Source: Roseburia faecis (lineage in GTDB: Bacteria; Bacillota; Clostridia; Lachnospirales; Lachnospiraceae). From it: a stretch of DNA of 64,000 bases. A model generated the notes under the pieces. It searched no databases and was not told where the DNA came from. It saw only the letters and a list, made by a program, of their open reading frames with translations. This document shows, one piece after another, positions 37,625 through 46,847 of the stretch (the first letter of the stretch is position 1; every line of letters starts with the position of its first letter). Position numbers and translations under genes: made by a program. The stretch lies in the NCBI RefSeq assembly GCF_001406815.1, contig NZ_CVRR01000082.1:58967-122966 (forward strand), given 5' to 3'.

Positions 37625-38599
37625 ATGAAAAAGAAAATTTTCACAGGAGTTGTGACAGCTATGATGCTGGTATTTACAATGGGCACAACCGTGTTTGCAG
37701 ATCCATCACCAACAAGTGATACGGCACTGGTTCAAAGAACCAATGAGCTGAATAAGGCAACAACCGTTGAAAGCAGCGGTTATAATGCAAACAATGAGCT
37801 TATCACGGTTTCTTCCAAGGGTGTGGACAAAGATGTTTACCGCGAGGGAAACCGTCAGGCAAATGCTGTGGCAAGTGCACAGAACGGAAGTGCAACCGTC
37901 ATGGCCATGTCTGATATCAGTGTTCCGTCTGCAACGAATACATCCAAAGGAATCAAAGTAACGATTTGTGCAAGTGGAATTAAGGCTGGAGACAATGTTT
38001 ATGTATTACATAAATTAAAAAGCGGAAGCTGGCAGACGGTAAAGCCGGACAGCGTTTCCAATGGCAAAGTCACGGTTACATTGTATTCATTTTCACCGGT
38101 TATAGTTGTAAGGTACAGTTCAAATGTGAATCCTACCGTTACAACAGATCCGTCAAAGGATGAAAATTCCCAGGGATCAAATACAAATTCCAATGTAAAT
38201 GACAATTCCAACAGCAGCAGCCAGACAAACAACAACAACCAGAACAACTCACAGACCAATAATCAGTATAATCCGGTTAGTGTAAATCAGAATGTGACAG
38301 TAAACTATCCACAGTCTTATGACGATGGAGAGGACAGTTTCGAGGATGATTATGATGACGGTTATACAGATGGTTATACCGATGGAAAGAATTCCGTACG
38401 GAATACTTCCACAAAGAGTTCTTCTGCCCGTGTCAATGGCAAAAGTGGAGCAGGAAGTCAGAAAGGAACATCCGTTTCCGGATCTGTTTCCTATAAGACA
38501 TCTCCGAAAACCGGGGCAGCGCTTCCGGCACTTCCGTTCGTTGCAGTATTTGCGGCAGCAGGTATTGTTGTATGCGGAAGAAAAGCACGTAAGAATTAA
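37625..38599 (+). CDS. Secreted surface protein with SPKTG sortase signal
   Basis: A 324-residue protein. Residues 1-25 are a signal peptide (cleavage near TTVFADP). A globular N-terminal half with a small beta-rich part (about residues 105-160) is followed by an Asn/Ser/Gln-rich stretch (about 175-225) and an acidic Asp/Tyr/Gly region (DDGYTDGYTDG). The C-terminus has SPKTG, a hydrophobic span (about 20 residues) and GRKARKN, a cell-wall sorting signal of the type recognised by class B sortases. The class B sortase gene is next. AAAGGAGGTAGATTGCG precedes the ATG. Function unknown. Confidence 0.85.
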   Translation: MKKKIFTGVVTAMMLVFTMGTTVFADPSPTSDTALVQRTNELNKATTVESSGYNANNELITVSSKGVDKDVYREGNRQANAVASAQNGSATVMAMSDISVPSATNTSKGIKVTICASGIKAGDNVYVLHKLKSGSWQTVKPDSVSNGKVTVTLYSFSPVIVVRYSSNVNPTVTTDPSKDENSQGSNTNSNVNDNSNSSSQTNNNNQNNSQTNNQYNPVSVNQNVTVNYPQSYDDGEDSFEDDYDDGYTDGYTDGKNSVRNTSTKSSSARVNGKSGAGSQKGTSVSGSVSYKTSPKTGAALPALPFVAVFAAAGIVVCGRKARKN

Positions 38600-38643
38600 T
38601 CTCACTGGATACAATTTTATTTAGCATGTAGGTCTATGGATAG

Positions 38644-38690
38644 GTGATGCATGGCATCACGTGAGGGCGGTGGAATGGAATCTGCCGCCC
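38644..38690 (+). terminator. Two hairpins between the surface protein and the sortase
   Basis: GTGATGC-ATG-GCATCAC (38644-38660) is directly followed by GGGCGG-N14-CCGCCC (38665-38690). The second is not followed by a good U-run (TGCCTCAATTTT). It may be a leaky terminator lowering sortase expression relative to its substrate, or an RNA stabiliser. Confidence 0.5.
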
Positions 38691-38721
38691 TGCCTCAATT
38701 TTAAAGAAAGAAAACTATTTT

Positions 38722-39600
38722 ATGAAAAGACAGGAAAGAAAGAACGACAGAACGATCAATATCTATAAAATTCTGACCATTGTTCTGGCAGTTGTATTGA
38801 TCGTGGTACTCATAATATTTGGAAGAAGCTGGATGGTTCAGAAGAATGCACAGAAAGAATATGAAAAGCTTTCTGCCCAGGTAAATGATCTGCAGAATCA
38901 GGTGAATGATAATCAGATCAATATTCCGTCAGATACGCAGACAGAGACGGAGAATGTGGCACAGGAAGTGCAGACCGAAGACAGCGAACTGGAACAAAAA
39001 GGAATAGAAATTCCACAGAAAAATTTAAACTGGAAAAAATTAAAGGGAGTCAATCCGGATATTTACGCATGGATCTACATTCCGGGAACCGGGGTGGATT
39101 ATCCGGTGTTACAGCATCCGAGTGATGATTCCTATTATCTGAATTACAATATGAATGGTACCAGGGGATATCCTGGATGTATTTATACAGAGAAGGCAAA
39201 CAGTAAAGAGTTTACGGATTTTGATACCGTCGTGTATGGGCACAATATGCGCAATGACACAATGTTTGCTTCTCTCCACAACTATGAAGACCAGACATTT
39301 TTTAACAATTTTCCGTATATATATGTGTATACAAAGGAAAAGGTGCTCGTGTATGAGATTTTTGCGGCATATAAGACGGACGATGCACATATTCTGCACA
39401 CCAATGACTTTTCAACGAAAGAGGGACGTGTAAGTTATCTTGAAAGCATTGTGAAAAAATCCAAGAATTCGCCGGAGGTAAAGGACAAAATCCAGCTTTC
39501 GGTGGACAGTCATCTGCTGACTTTATCAACCTGTGTGAGCAGACAGGCAGACAAGCGGTTTGTGGTTCAGGCAATTTTATTAAATGAGGAACAGCTATGA
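38722..39600 (+). CDS. srtB: Class B sortase
   Basis: A 292-residue transpeptidase. One N-terminal membrane anchor (ILTIVLAVVLIVVLIIFGRS) is followed by a Gln/Asn coiled stretch and Glu-rich linker, then the sortase barrel. Catalytic His is in VYGHNMRND, Cys in LLTLSTCVS, and Arg in RQADKRFVVQ. The WIYIPGTGVDYPVLQ motif is typical of class B. It likely anchors the neighbouring SPKTG protein. Its stop overlaps the start of the Hsp90-like gene by 4 bases, so the two are translated together. Confidence 0.93.
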   Translation: MKRQERKNDRTINIYKILTIVLAVVLIVVLIIFGRSWMVQKNAQKEYEKLSAQVNDLQNQVNDNQINIPSDTQTETENVAQEVQTEDSELEQKGIEIPQKNLNWKKLKGVNPDIYAWIYIPGTGVDYPVLQHPSDDSYYLNYNMNGTRGYPGCIYTEKANSKEFTDFDTVVYGHNMRNDTMFASLHNYEDQTFFNNFPYIYVYTKEKVLVYEIFAAYKTDDAHILHTNDFSTKEGRVSYLESIVKKSKNSPEVKDKIQLSVDSHLLTLSTCVSRQADKRFVVQAILLNEEQL

Positions 39601-41507
39601 AACAGTGCAAAGTAGGTATGGATCAGGAAAATATCATATCGACCTTTGCAAGTACGCAGTTTTACGGAGATCCGGATGCCTATATCCGGGAGTTTCTTCA
39701 AAATGCCATTGATGCATGCAATACCAGGGCGGCGTTGGAATGGAGCTGGGGAACAGAGTTTCTGGAGATGGAGGAGGCAAGAGCCTTAAATTCCATGCGA
39801 AATCCGTATTCTCCTCAAATTTCCATTCAGTATAATTCCGAAACGCAGCGTCTGGTGTTTGAGGATAACGGAATCGGAATCAATGCCAGGGATATTGAGC
39901 AGTATGTCGCCAAAATCGGAGTGAGTTTTTATCAGAGCGAGGATTTTTCTACACAGCAGCTTCACTATGAACCGGTGGCGCAGTTTGGAGTCGGTATGCT
40001 TTCCGGTTTTATGGTTGCACGGGCACTGTTGATTGAGTCGAGAAAGGACAAATCGGTAAATACCGCGTGGAATGTTACGGATCGCCAGACGTTAGAACCG
40101 GTTACCGCAAAATGGATAGAAGGGGCGGAAACAATGGAATATATCAATTCCAACCGCGAACAGTCCGGAACCAGAATTACGCTGGTGTTACGGCCGAAAT
40201 ATGCAAAGAATCTGTCCCTTCAGAGGCTGGTACACGCAGTACAGCACTATATGCTGTATCAGCCATTTCCGATTCAGATTTCCTTTGATGAAAAAAAAGT
40301 GACGCTGCAGGAACAGAATCACATCATGGACAATCCATTTGCGGATATTCTTGGAATTATATCGATTCGTATTATGGATGAACTGATGGAGGGGTGTATC
40401 TGGATTTATAATTCCAAACATCAGGGGCTGATCGGGACATCCTGCCTGTATCAGCAGGGATTTCTTGTGACCGATGAAAAGAAAGATCTGGGATTGAAAC
40501 CGGAGTGGCTCAGGCATATGACGTATCATCTGCATTTGCGGAAGAAATTTCTGACGCTGAGACTGGCGAGGGATGATGTGGCACATGATGAACATCTGAT
40601 GGAGCTGCGCAGACTGATCGGAAGACGGATTGTAGAACATTTTGCATCCAATCCGCTGGGGCTGAACCAGTATATTGCCAGCGGACAGCAGCCGGTTTTA
40701 ACAGAATATGAAGAAGAAATGCAGCTTCTTGGCAAATCGGTGACGGTGGAAGTTTATTTAAAGGGAAGGGAGATTGAACTTCCGGTTGCAACGATTATTC
40801 AGGGTTATACCGGAAAAAGCATAAGGATTGCATTTATCAGCAAGGGGCTGTTTACATATTACAGGCAGAACCATATTATGGATTTCCGGCGTTTCCTGAC
40901 GGAATACCAGCTGATTGTATTCGAAAAGAACCGGGATCTGTTCTGCCAGCTTCTGGCGCCTTATCAGGGTAGCATGCACTATGTGATAAGCAGTGAATGT
41001 CCGGGTGTTATATATGAAGAAATGGATGCAGATTTCCATATGATAAAAAGTGTGGTACCATATCGTTATCAGTATCATCTGCGGCCGGAAACGTTTCCGG
41101 ATAACGAGATTTTCTGTATGGTGACGAATACGGCAAACGGAACGCTGGAACTGCGTGTCAATCCAAAGCACCGACTCTTAAGGATTCTTGAGCCTGTGAT
41201 GTATCACCCGAAAGTTCACCGGATGATGGAGGTCATCTATGAGAATATCAAGCAGCGGGTTATCAATACGCAGCATCGTTGGAATAAGATTGTTGATTTC
41301 GGCGGTTCGTTCGTAGATGACTGGAAAAATCAGGAGAATGTGCCGACAGTGAGTTGTATCTGGTGCCTGGAAGGCGATTTTGATGTATCTGTGAATGAAT
41401 TTATTGCGCAGACCCTGACACAGAAAGAACGTGTGGATCTGGGACTTGTGGGACTGGTTTTCCGCAGGGAAGATTTTATTGACTGGTGGTTTGCACCAAG
41501 AGAGTAG
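39597..41507 (+). CDS. Hsp90-like GHKL ATPase, divergent
   Basis: A 636-residue protein whose N-terminal 200 residues carry the GHKL nucleotide-binding signatures: N-box REFLQNAIDA (Glu32, Asn36), G1-box EDNGIGI (about residues 89-95), and the lid/G2 motif QFGVGMLSGF (129-138). The order resembles HtpG. The middle part is weakly like Hsp90 middle domains, and the C-terminal part is not recognised. No signal peptide or membrane segment is seen, so it is cytosolic. It is too diverged to be called htpG. Coupling to the sortase gene is unusual. Confidence 0.75.
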   Translation: MKQCKVGMDQENIISTFASTQFYGDPDAYIREFLQNAIDACNTRAALEWSWGTEFLEMEEARALNSMRNPYSPQISIQYNSETQRLVFEDNGIGINARDIEQYVAKIGVSFYQSEDFSTQQLHYEPVAQFGVGMLSGFMVARALLIESRKDKSVNTAWNVTDRQTLEPVTAKWIEGAETMEYINSNREQSGTRITLVLRPKYAKNLSLQRLVHAVQHYMLYQPFPIQISFDEKKVTLQEQNHIMDNPFADILGIISIRIMDELMEGCIWIYNSKHQGLIGTSCLYQQGFLVTDEKKDLGLKPEWLRHMTYHLHLRKKFLTLRLARDDVAHDEHLMELRRLIGRRIVEHFASNPLGLNQYIASGQQPVLTEYEEEMQLLGKSVTVEVYLKGREIELPVATIIQGYTGKSIRIAFISKGLFTYYRQNHIMDFRRFLTEYQLIVFEKNRDLFCQLLAPYQGSMHYVISSECPGVIYEEMDADFHMIKSVVPYRYQYHLRPETFPDNEIFCMVTNTANGTLELRVNPKHRLLRILEPVMYHPKVHRMMEVIYENIKQRVINTQHRWNKIVDFGGSFVDDWKNQENVPTVSCIWCLEGDFDVSVNEFIAQTLTQKERVDLGLVGLVFRREDFIDWWFAPRE

Positions 41508-41514
41508 AGTGATT

Positions 41515-42126
41515 ATGGAAGAGAAAAAAGAAATGTCAACAGAAGAAATAAAGATGGACAATGATCCAAAGGGCGAGGGAAAGGAGAAAGCTTCTTCGCC
41601 TCTGCGGGAAGTGCTCAGCTGGGTAGTCACTCTGCTGGCAGCCTTCGCGCTGGCGATGGTTTTGAAGAATTACGTGATCATCAATGCAACAGTCCCGACC
41701 GGATCGATGGAGCATACCATTGAACCGGGCGATGACCTGTTCGGGCTGCGGCTGGCGTATCAGTTTTCAGAACCGAAGAGAGGAGATATCGTGATTTTCC
41801 GGTTCCCGGATGACGAAACGCAAAAATACGTCAAGCGTGTGATTGGTCTGCCCGGAGAAAAGGTTACCATTGAGGATGCGAAAATCTATATCAATGACTC
41901 TGAGACTCCTTTGAAGGAGGATTACCTGAAAGAGACATGGACAGAGGCAACCGGACCGTTTGAGTTTGAGGTTCCCAAAGACAGTTATCTGGTGCTTGGA
42001 GACAACCGGAATGATTCCTATGATGCCAGATATTGGGATCATACCTATGTCAGCAAAGATAAAATTATCGGAAAAGCTTATTTCATATACTACCCATTCC
42101 AAAGACTGGGCAGTCTATATAAATAA
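41515..42126 (+). CDS. lepB: Signal peptidase I
   Basis: A 203-residue membrane peptidase. An acidic, lysine-rich cytoplasmic start of about 30 residues precedes one membrane segment (WVVTLLAAFALAMVLKNYVI). Catalytic Ser is in PTGSMEHTI and Lys in YVKRVIGLPGE. The GDNRNDSYDARYW motif completes the family pattern. It removes signal peptides from exported proteins such as the surface protein upstream. ATG 41515 lies 8 bases after the preceding gene; the ribosome-binding site is weak. Confidence 0.95.
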   Translation: MEEKKEMSTEEIKMDNDPKGEGKEKASSPLREVLSWVVTLLAAFALAMVLKNYVIINATVPTGSMEHTIEPGDDLFGLRLAYQFSEPKRGDIVIFRFPDDETQKYVKRVIGLPGEKVTIEDAKIYINDSETPLKEDYLKETWTEATGPFEFEVPKDSYLVLGDNRNDSYDARYWDHTYVSKDKIIGKAYFIYYPFQRLGSLYK

Positions 42127-42158
42127 ATCATTAAATAATTAACAAGGAGGCTATCATT

Positions 42159-43004
42159 ATGCCAGAAAATTCAAGTTGCAGCGGAGCATCATCCTGTTCC
42201 AAAGAAAGCTGTGAGGGATGTTCCCATAATTCTCAGAATCCGCAGAGTATGCTCGAAGCGATGAATGCATATTCCAATATCAAACATGTGATTGGAGTTG
42301 TCAGCGGAAAGGGTGGTGTCGGTAAATCATTTGTCACTTCTTCCCTGGCGGTACAGATGGCAAAAGCAGGATATAAAGTGGGAATTCTGGATGCCGATAT
42401 TACCGGACCGTCCATTCCGAAGATGTTTGGAGCACACGGTCAGCTGGTCGGTGACGAAAAAGGAATGTATCCGTATGAGACAAAAGAAGGAATCAAAATT
42501 GTTTCCATCAATCTTCTGATGGAAGATGAAGAGGCACCGGTTGTCTGGAGAGGACCTGTGATTGCAGGGGCTGTGAAACAGTTCTGGAATGAGGCTGTCT
42601 GGGGCGATGTGGACTATCTGTTTGTGGACATGCCACCGGGAACAGGTGATGTACCGCTTACCGTGTTCCAGTCCCTTCCGGTGGACGGTATCGTTATTGT
42701 TACATCTCCACAGGAACTGGTACAGATGATCGTAAAGAAAGCTTTCCATATGGCAAATATGATGCATATACCGGTACTTGGACTGGTGGAAAATTTCAGT
42801 TATCTGAAATGCCCGGATTGTGGAAAGAAGATCGCACTGTTTGGAGAAAGCAACATTGACGAAGTTGCCGCAAAAGAAGGAACCAGAGTTCTTGGCAAAC
42901 TGCCATTGGATCCGGCATATGCGAAAGCTGCGGATGCCGGTGCATTCTATGAGATGGAAAATCCGTATCTGGATGCCGCTGTGGATGCGTTAAAGACAAT
43001 TTAA
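42159..43004 (+). CDS. Mrp/NBP35 (ApbC) family ATP-binding iron-sulfur carrier
   Basis: A 281-residue P-loop ATPase. Six cysteines cluster in the first 22 residues (SCSGASSCSKESCEGC). The deviant Walker A is VSGKGGVGKSFV, the later GDVDYLFVDMPPGTGD is family-typical, and CPDC (about residues 218-221) is the CxxC that bridges an iron-sulfur cluster. These proteins carry Fe-S clusters to target enzymes. AAGGAGGCTATCATT precedes the ATG. It ends a run of plus-strand genes with a strong terminator. Confidence 0.93.
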   Translation: MPENSSCSGASSCSKESCEGCSHNSQNPQSMLEAMNAYSNIKHVIGVVSGKGGVGKSFVTSSLAVQMAKAGYKVGILDADITGPSIPKMFGAHGQLVGDEKGMYPYETKEGIKIVSINLLMEDEEAPVVWRGPVIAGAVKQFWNEAVWGDVDYLFVDMPPGTGDVPLTVFQSLPVDGIVIVTSPQELVQMIVKKAFHMANMMHIPVLGLVENFSYLKCPDCGKKIALFGESNIDEVAAKEGTRVLGKLPLDPAYAKAADAGAFYEMENPYLDAAVDALKTI

Positions 43005-43010
43005 GACAAG

Positions 43011-43051
43011 AAAAGACCTGTCAGTGAATAAATCACTGGCAGGTCTTTTTT
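43011..43051. terminator. Terminator between the Mrp gene and the LTA-synthase-like gene
   Basis: AAAAGACCTG-TCAGTGA paired with TCACTGG-CAGGTCTTTT around ATAAA gives a stem of about 17 bp with one mismatch, flanked by A and T runs. It serves both converging genes. Confidence 0.88.
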
Positions 43052-43053
43052 GC

Positions 43054-45195
43054 TTATTTCTGGCTTTCTGAAACTGTAGATTCGGTATTGCTGTCCGACT
43101 CTGTTCCCGTAACGGTTTCTTCCACAGCAGGATCTTTGTATGTGTACGTGTTGGATTCACGGAAAATCGTACTGTTGGAACCCATCTGGCACACTTTAAT
43201 GGTATCACCGTCTTTGACACTGTCTTTTGGAATAATCAGACAACCGGAATTGCTGAAGGTTGTATTGACTTTCTCGTCATTTACAAATACCTTACTCCAC
43301 TTGGTGAAGTTGTTTCCATAGACAAATACTTCCGATCCGCCGATGGAATCCGACGTCTCCGATACCGTTACATCGTCAATTCCCATTACAATGTCGGTTG
43401 CAGGGTATTTGTCTTTGCCATCATAGCAGTAACGGTTTCCGTAAAGAATGTCATACTGCAGATTATCCAGTCCGTCCAGATATGCAGTGTGGTCTGTGTT
43501 GTTCATCTGGGTCTGATGGTAATTTAAGATGGTTCCCTCATGAATACCTGTGGAATCCGTAATGCTTGCCATCAGCTGATATGCATACAGATCCGCATCC
43601 TGCTTCTTTAATCCCATGTTATTCCATGTGACATATTTTGTCTTGTAGATGTCACCGGATTTCATATCGGAGTCTTCCAGACCCATGGTTGGAAGGTGAT
43701 CACCGAAAGCTACGACAATGGTATCTTCATCCCGCTTGGACAGTTCTGTGATCAGATCATTCATAAAGGTATCCACTTCATTTAACTGGTTAATGTAATA
43801 TGTCCACTGGTTTTTCTTTTCTTCATCATCCACACCGCTGACGGTATATACCGGATTTGCGATAACCGGAGTCTTTGGATAATCACCATGTGTACCTACG
43901 GTAATGGTGTAGGTAAAGTCCGGCTGATTCGGAGTGGAATCTAAGGTTTTGATTGTTTCAGGAACAAGAATATCATCGGTAGCCCAGCTTCCGTTTGGCG
44001 TATAACTCTGAATGTTCATCAGTTCCTTGCTGGTGAAAGTATCAAATCCCATCATGGAAAAGGCATTGACACGGCTGTAAAAGTTACCGCCATTGTTATG
44101 TACGGCATGGGTTCCATATCCGATGGAAGCCAGATCAGCAGCAGTGCTCTCGCAGTCTGTCTTTTTCAGGATTGTTTTATACGGATACTCGCCGGTTCCG
44201 AAGTACTGCATACTCATACCGGAGAGAACTTCAAACTCAGTGTTTGCGGTTCCTGCGCCAACAACCGGAACTGTCAGGTAACCACTCGTGTAGTTCTTCT
44301 CGAGATTGTGGAAGGTAGGAATCGGATCCTGATTATAATTCAGAAACTTGATCTCATCCGGATCACAGAATGATTCAAGAAGAATACAGATAATATTTGG
44401 TGCATTCTTTTTGGTGACAGTTGTTTCTTTTTTTGTGTCATTTACATTTTTTTCAATCGAAGCAATTTTCTGCTCGGAGTAGTCATCCGGCTTACTCATT
44501 CCACGGTCTACCACACTCGAAGAGAATCCATAGATAAAACCGTAGTTTTCATATCCCTGTGCAATGTTGGAGAAGTAACTTGCAACAACATTGGCATTCT
44601 GTGCAGCAGAGGTTGTAACAGGAAGACCGACAAACAGTACCGATACAATGGCACCTACTACAACAATTTTATGGGTCTTGCCCTGATAGCGCGGTCCTTT
44701 AATGAAGAGCGCAACACAAAACAGAAGGAACAGACCGAGCCCGATGACTACGATGGTAGCTTCTTCTGCCGTGAAATAGTTGGTATTGTTCATGGCAAAC
44801 AGATCATTGATACATTTAAGGTCTGTAAAGCCAAACGGTGTTACACGGTTTGAAAGGATGCATCCGTTAATGATTCCAAGGAGCACCCAGAAACCGCTGA
44901 TAATGATCCGCCAGAATGCACGTCTGCGGAACAGATAAACAAAGCTTAAGGATGCAAATACAATAAAGGCATTATAAAAAAATGCACCGGTATGCATCCC
45001 AACGAAGGAACCTGCCGAGAGAAAACTCCTTCGGGAAAGAACCTCCACAATAAATACGATCCCACAGGATATCAACATGTGGAACAGCAGGGAATATTTA
45101 TTCAGAAATGAGATCCGACGCAGGTAAGCTTCGGAATGTTGTTTTTCAACTCTGGTGAATAGTTTTTCTTTGATAATACTAAAAAATTTCTTCAT
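43054..45195 (-). CDS. LTA synthase family protein (sulfatase-type phosphoglycerol transferase)
   Basis: A 713-residue membrane protein with about five N-terminal transmembrane segments (to about residue 205) and an extracytoplasmic sulfatase-like domain. The N-terminal metal site is NIICILLESFCD, the nucleophile-region Thr lies in VPVVGAGTANTEFEVLSG, and the later metal ligands are in FAFGDHLPTMG-like VVAFGDHLPTMG. After the catalytic domain comes an extra beta-rich C-terminal part (about residues 600-685) and a Ser/Thr/Glu tail. It probably polymerises or modifies glycerophosphate polymers on the cell surface. Confidence 0.88.
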   Translation of the reverse strand: MKKFFSIIKEKLFTRVEKQHSEAYLRRISFLNKYSLLFHMLISCGIVFIVEVLSRRSFLSAGSFVGMHTGAFFYNAFIVFASLSFVYLFRRRAFWRIIISGFWVLLGIINGCILSNRVTPFGFTDLKCINDLFAMNNTNYFTAEEATIVVIGLGLFLLFCVALFIKGPRYQGKTHKIVVVGAIVSVLFVGLPVTTSAAQNANVVASYFSNIAQGYENYGFIYGFSSSVVDRGMSKPDDYSEQKIASIEKNVNDTKKETTVTKKNAPNIICILLESFCDPDEIKFLNYNQDPIPTFHNLEKNYTSGYLTVPVVGAGTANTEFEVLSGMSMQYFGTGEYPYKTILKKTDCESTAADLASIGYGTHAVHNNGGNFYSRVNAFSMMGFDTFTSKELMNIQSYTPNGSWATDDILVPETIKTLDSTPNQPDFTYTITVGTHGDYPKTPVIANPVYTVSGVDDEEKKNQWTYYINQLNEVDTFMNDLITELSKRDEDTIVVAFGDHLPTMGLEDSDMKSGDIYKTKYVTWNNMGLKKQDADLYAYQLMASITDSTGIHEGTILNYHQTQMNNTDHTAYLDGLDNLQYDILYGNRYCYDGKDKYPATDIVMGIDDVTVSETSDSIGGSEVFVYGNNFTKWSKVFVNDEKVNTTFSNSGCLIIPKDSVKDGDTIKVCQMGSNSTIFRESNTYTYKDPAVEETVTGTESDSNTESTVSESQK

Positions 45196-45263
45196 CTTTA
45201 CCTCTCCTTTACTCGAACTATAGATTACTAAAAAAGGATAGTAAAGACAAGAGGTAAAATTTA

Positions 45264-45296
45264 TAAAAAAACCCCGTTAAAAACGAGGTTTTTTTG
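45264..45296 (-). terminator. Terminator of the CoA-transferase gene
   Basis: On the minus strand AACCTCGTT/AACGGGGTT with a short A/T loop runs into TTTTTTT, 33 bases past the stop of the CoA-transferase gene. Confidence 0.85.
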
Positions 45297-45328
45297 CAAT
45301 ATGAATAAATTGTGAACAAACGGTGTTC

Positions 45329-46669
45329 TTATCGGTTGGAACGTCTCCAGATGTGCATCTGGTCTGCCTCTTTGATCAGATCATCACGGAAGTCCGGATG
45401 TGCAATGGAAATCAGAGCCTCTGCCTTCTGCCAGGTAGATAATCCCTTTACATTGACCATGCCATATTCGGTAACGACATAGTGGGTATTTGCACGGGTG
45501 TCTGTGACAATAGAACCTTCTGCCAGGGTCGGGCGGATGCGGGAATGCATAACACCTTTCTTATCCGTGAATGTGGAAGAACAGCAGATAAAGCTCTTTC
45601 CACCTTTGGACATATAAGCACCGAGAACGAAGTCAAGCTGTCCGCCGGCACCACTGATGTGTTTGGTTCCGGAAGACTCGGCACTGATCTGTCCGAACAG
45701 GTCGATATCTACACAGTTGTTGATGGAGATGAAGTTGTCCAGTGCTGCGATGGAGCGGATATCGTTGGTGTAACTGACAGGTGCGCTCATCAGTTCTGGA
45801 TTTTCATCCAGATAATCATACATCTTCTTGGTTCCGGCACCGAAACCATATACCTGACGGTAGCGGTCAATGTTTTTGCAGGCACCGGTAATCTTTCCGG
45901 CTTTGGCAATGTCTACGAATGCATCTACATACATTTCTGTGTGAACACCAAGATCCTTTAAGTCGGACTGTGCGATCAGGGAACCGACTGCGTTTGGCAT
46001 ACCACCGATACCGAGCTGCAAGCAGGCACCGTTTGGAATCTGGTCTACGATCAGCTGTGCAACTTTCTGGTCTACTTCGGTAGCAGGACCGCCGGCACCG
46101 AGTTCTCCGATTGGAGGATTGGAGCCTTCTACGATTGCATTGACTTTGGAAATATGTATACCGTTTTCTGTTCCGCCAAGGCAGCGCGGCATATTTTCGT
46201 TGACTTCTACGATGATATGTCTGGCTGTCTCACACATCGCACCAAGATGGGAAGCACTTGGCCCGAAGTTGAAGTATCCATGCTTGTCCATTGGAGCAAC
46301 CTGGAACATTGCCACATCATCCGGACAATCCAGCTCACGGTAATAACGAGGGAGCTCGGAATAACGGATCGGGCTGTAGAATGCACAGCCACGTGCGATC
46401 ATATGACGTTCGATTCCGGACATATGCCAGGAATTCCATGTAAAATGCTCGCCAGCGTCTTCGCGCTCAAATACGGCAAGCGGTTTTAAGAGGATTCCGC
46501 CACGCAGGTTGATATCCTTCAGTTCATCGGTACGCTTGGCAAGTGCTTTGTCCAGTGTATCTACGGTGTTGGTACACCAGCCATAGTCTACCCAGTCACC
46601 GGATTTGATTACTTTTACGGCTTCGTCTGCTGAAACGAGCTTCTGTCTGTATTCTTCTGAAAAATCCAT
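45329..46669 (-). CDS. but: Butyryl-CoA:acetate CoA-transferase
   Basis: A 446-residue acetyl-CoA hydrolase/transferase-family enzyme. Two segments used as landmarks for the intestinal butyryl-CoA:acetate CoA-transferase, [10 protein letters not shown] and AFVDIAKAG, are both present. The glycine-rich CoA-binding loop GAGGPATE and the catalytic-Glu region [20 protein letters not shown] follow the family. It moves CoA from butyryl-CoA to acetate, releasing butyrate, the last step of butyrate formation. A related 4-hydroxybutyrate CoA-transferase is the main alternative. AAGGAGGTC lies before the ATG. Confidence 0.92.
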   Translation of the reverse strand: MDFSEEYRQKLVSADEAVKVIKSGDWVDYGWCTNTVDTLDKALAKRTDELKDINLRGGILLKPLAVFEREDAGEHFTWNSWHMSGIERHMIARGCAFYSPIRYSELPRYYRELDCPDDVAMFQVAPMDKHGYFNFGPSASHLGAMCETARHIIVEVNENMPRCLGGTENGIHISKVNAIVEGSNPPIGELGAGGPATEVDQKVAQLIVDQIPNGACLQLGIGGMPNAVGSLIAQSDLKDLGVHTEMYVDAFVDIAKAGKITGACKNIDRYRQVYGFGAGTKKMYDYLDENPELMSAPVSYTNDIRSIAALDNFISINNCVDIDLFGQISAESSGTKHISGAGGQLDFVLGAYMSKGGKSFICCSSTFTDKKGVMHSRIRPTLAEGSIVTDTRANTHYVVTEYGMVNVKGLSTWQKAEALISIAHPDFRDDLIKEADQMHIWRRSNR

Positions 46670-46700
46670 TCGTATAAGACCTCCTTGTATGTCTTAGAGT

Positions 46701-46775
46701 GAAGTTGTGAACAGAAATACAACAACTTCGTTAATTTATTAACAACATTATAACATTTATGGATTTCAAAAACAA
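46701..46775 (-). promoter_or_regulatory. Promoter of but with Rex-like operator
   Basis: On the minus strand TTGTTT (46775-46770), 17 bases, TATAAT (46752-46747). Immediately downstream, TTGTTAA-TAAA-TTAACGA (46745-46728) differs by one base from the TTGTTAA-N4-TTAACAA consensus of the redox repressor Rex. A further perfect inverted repeat GAAGTTGT/ACAACTTC (46701-46729) lies in the leader. A repressor at the start point fits control by NADH/NAD ratio. Confidence 0.72.
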
Positions 46776-46847
46776 TGGGGAGTGCTGGAAAACGTAATTA
46801 TTCTGTGGTACACTTTAAGGGAAAAAGTCCTGAGGTAGACAGGGAGA

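Noticed and set aside
39597..41507. Calling the gene htpG
   Set aside because: Only the ATP-binding domain is clearly shared; the remaining sequence is too diverged.
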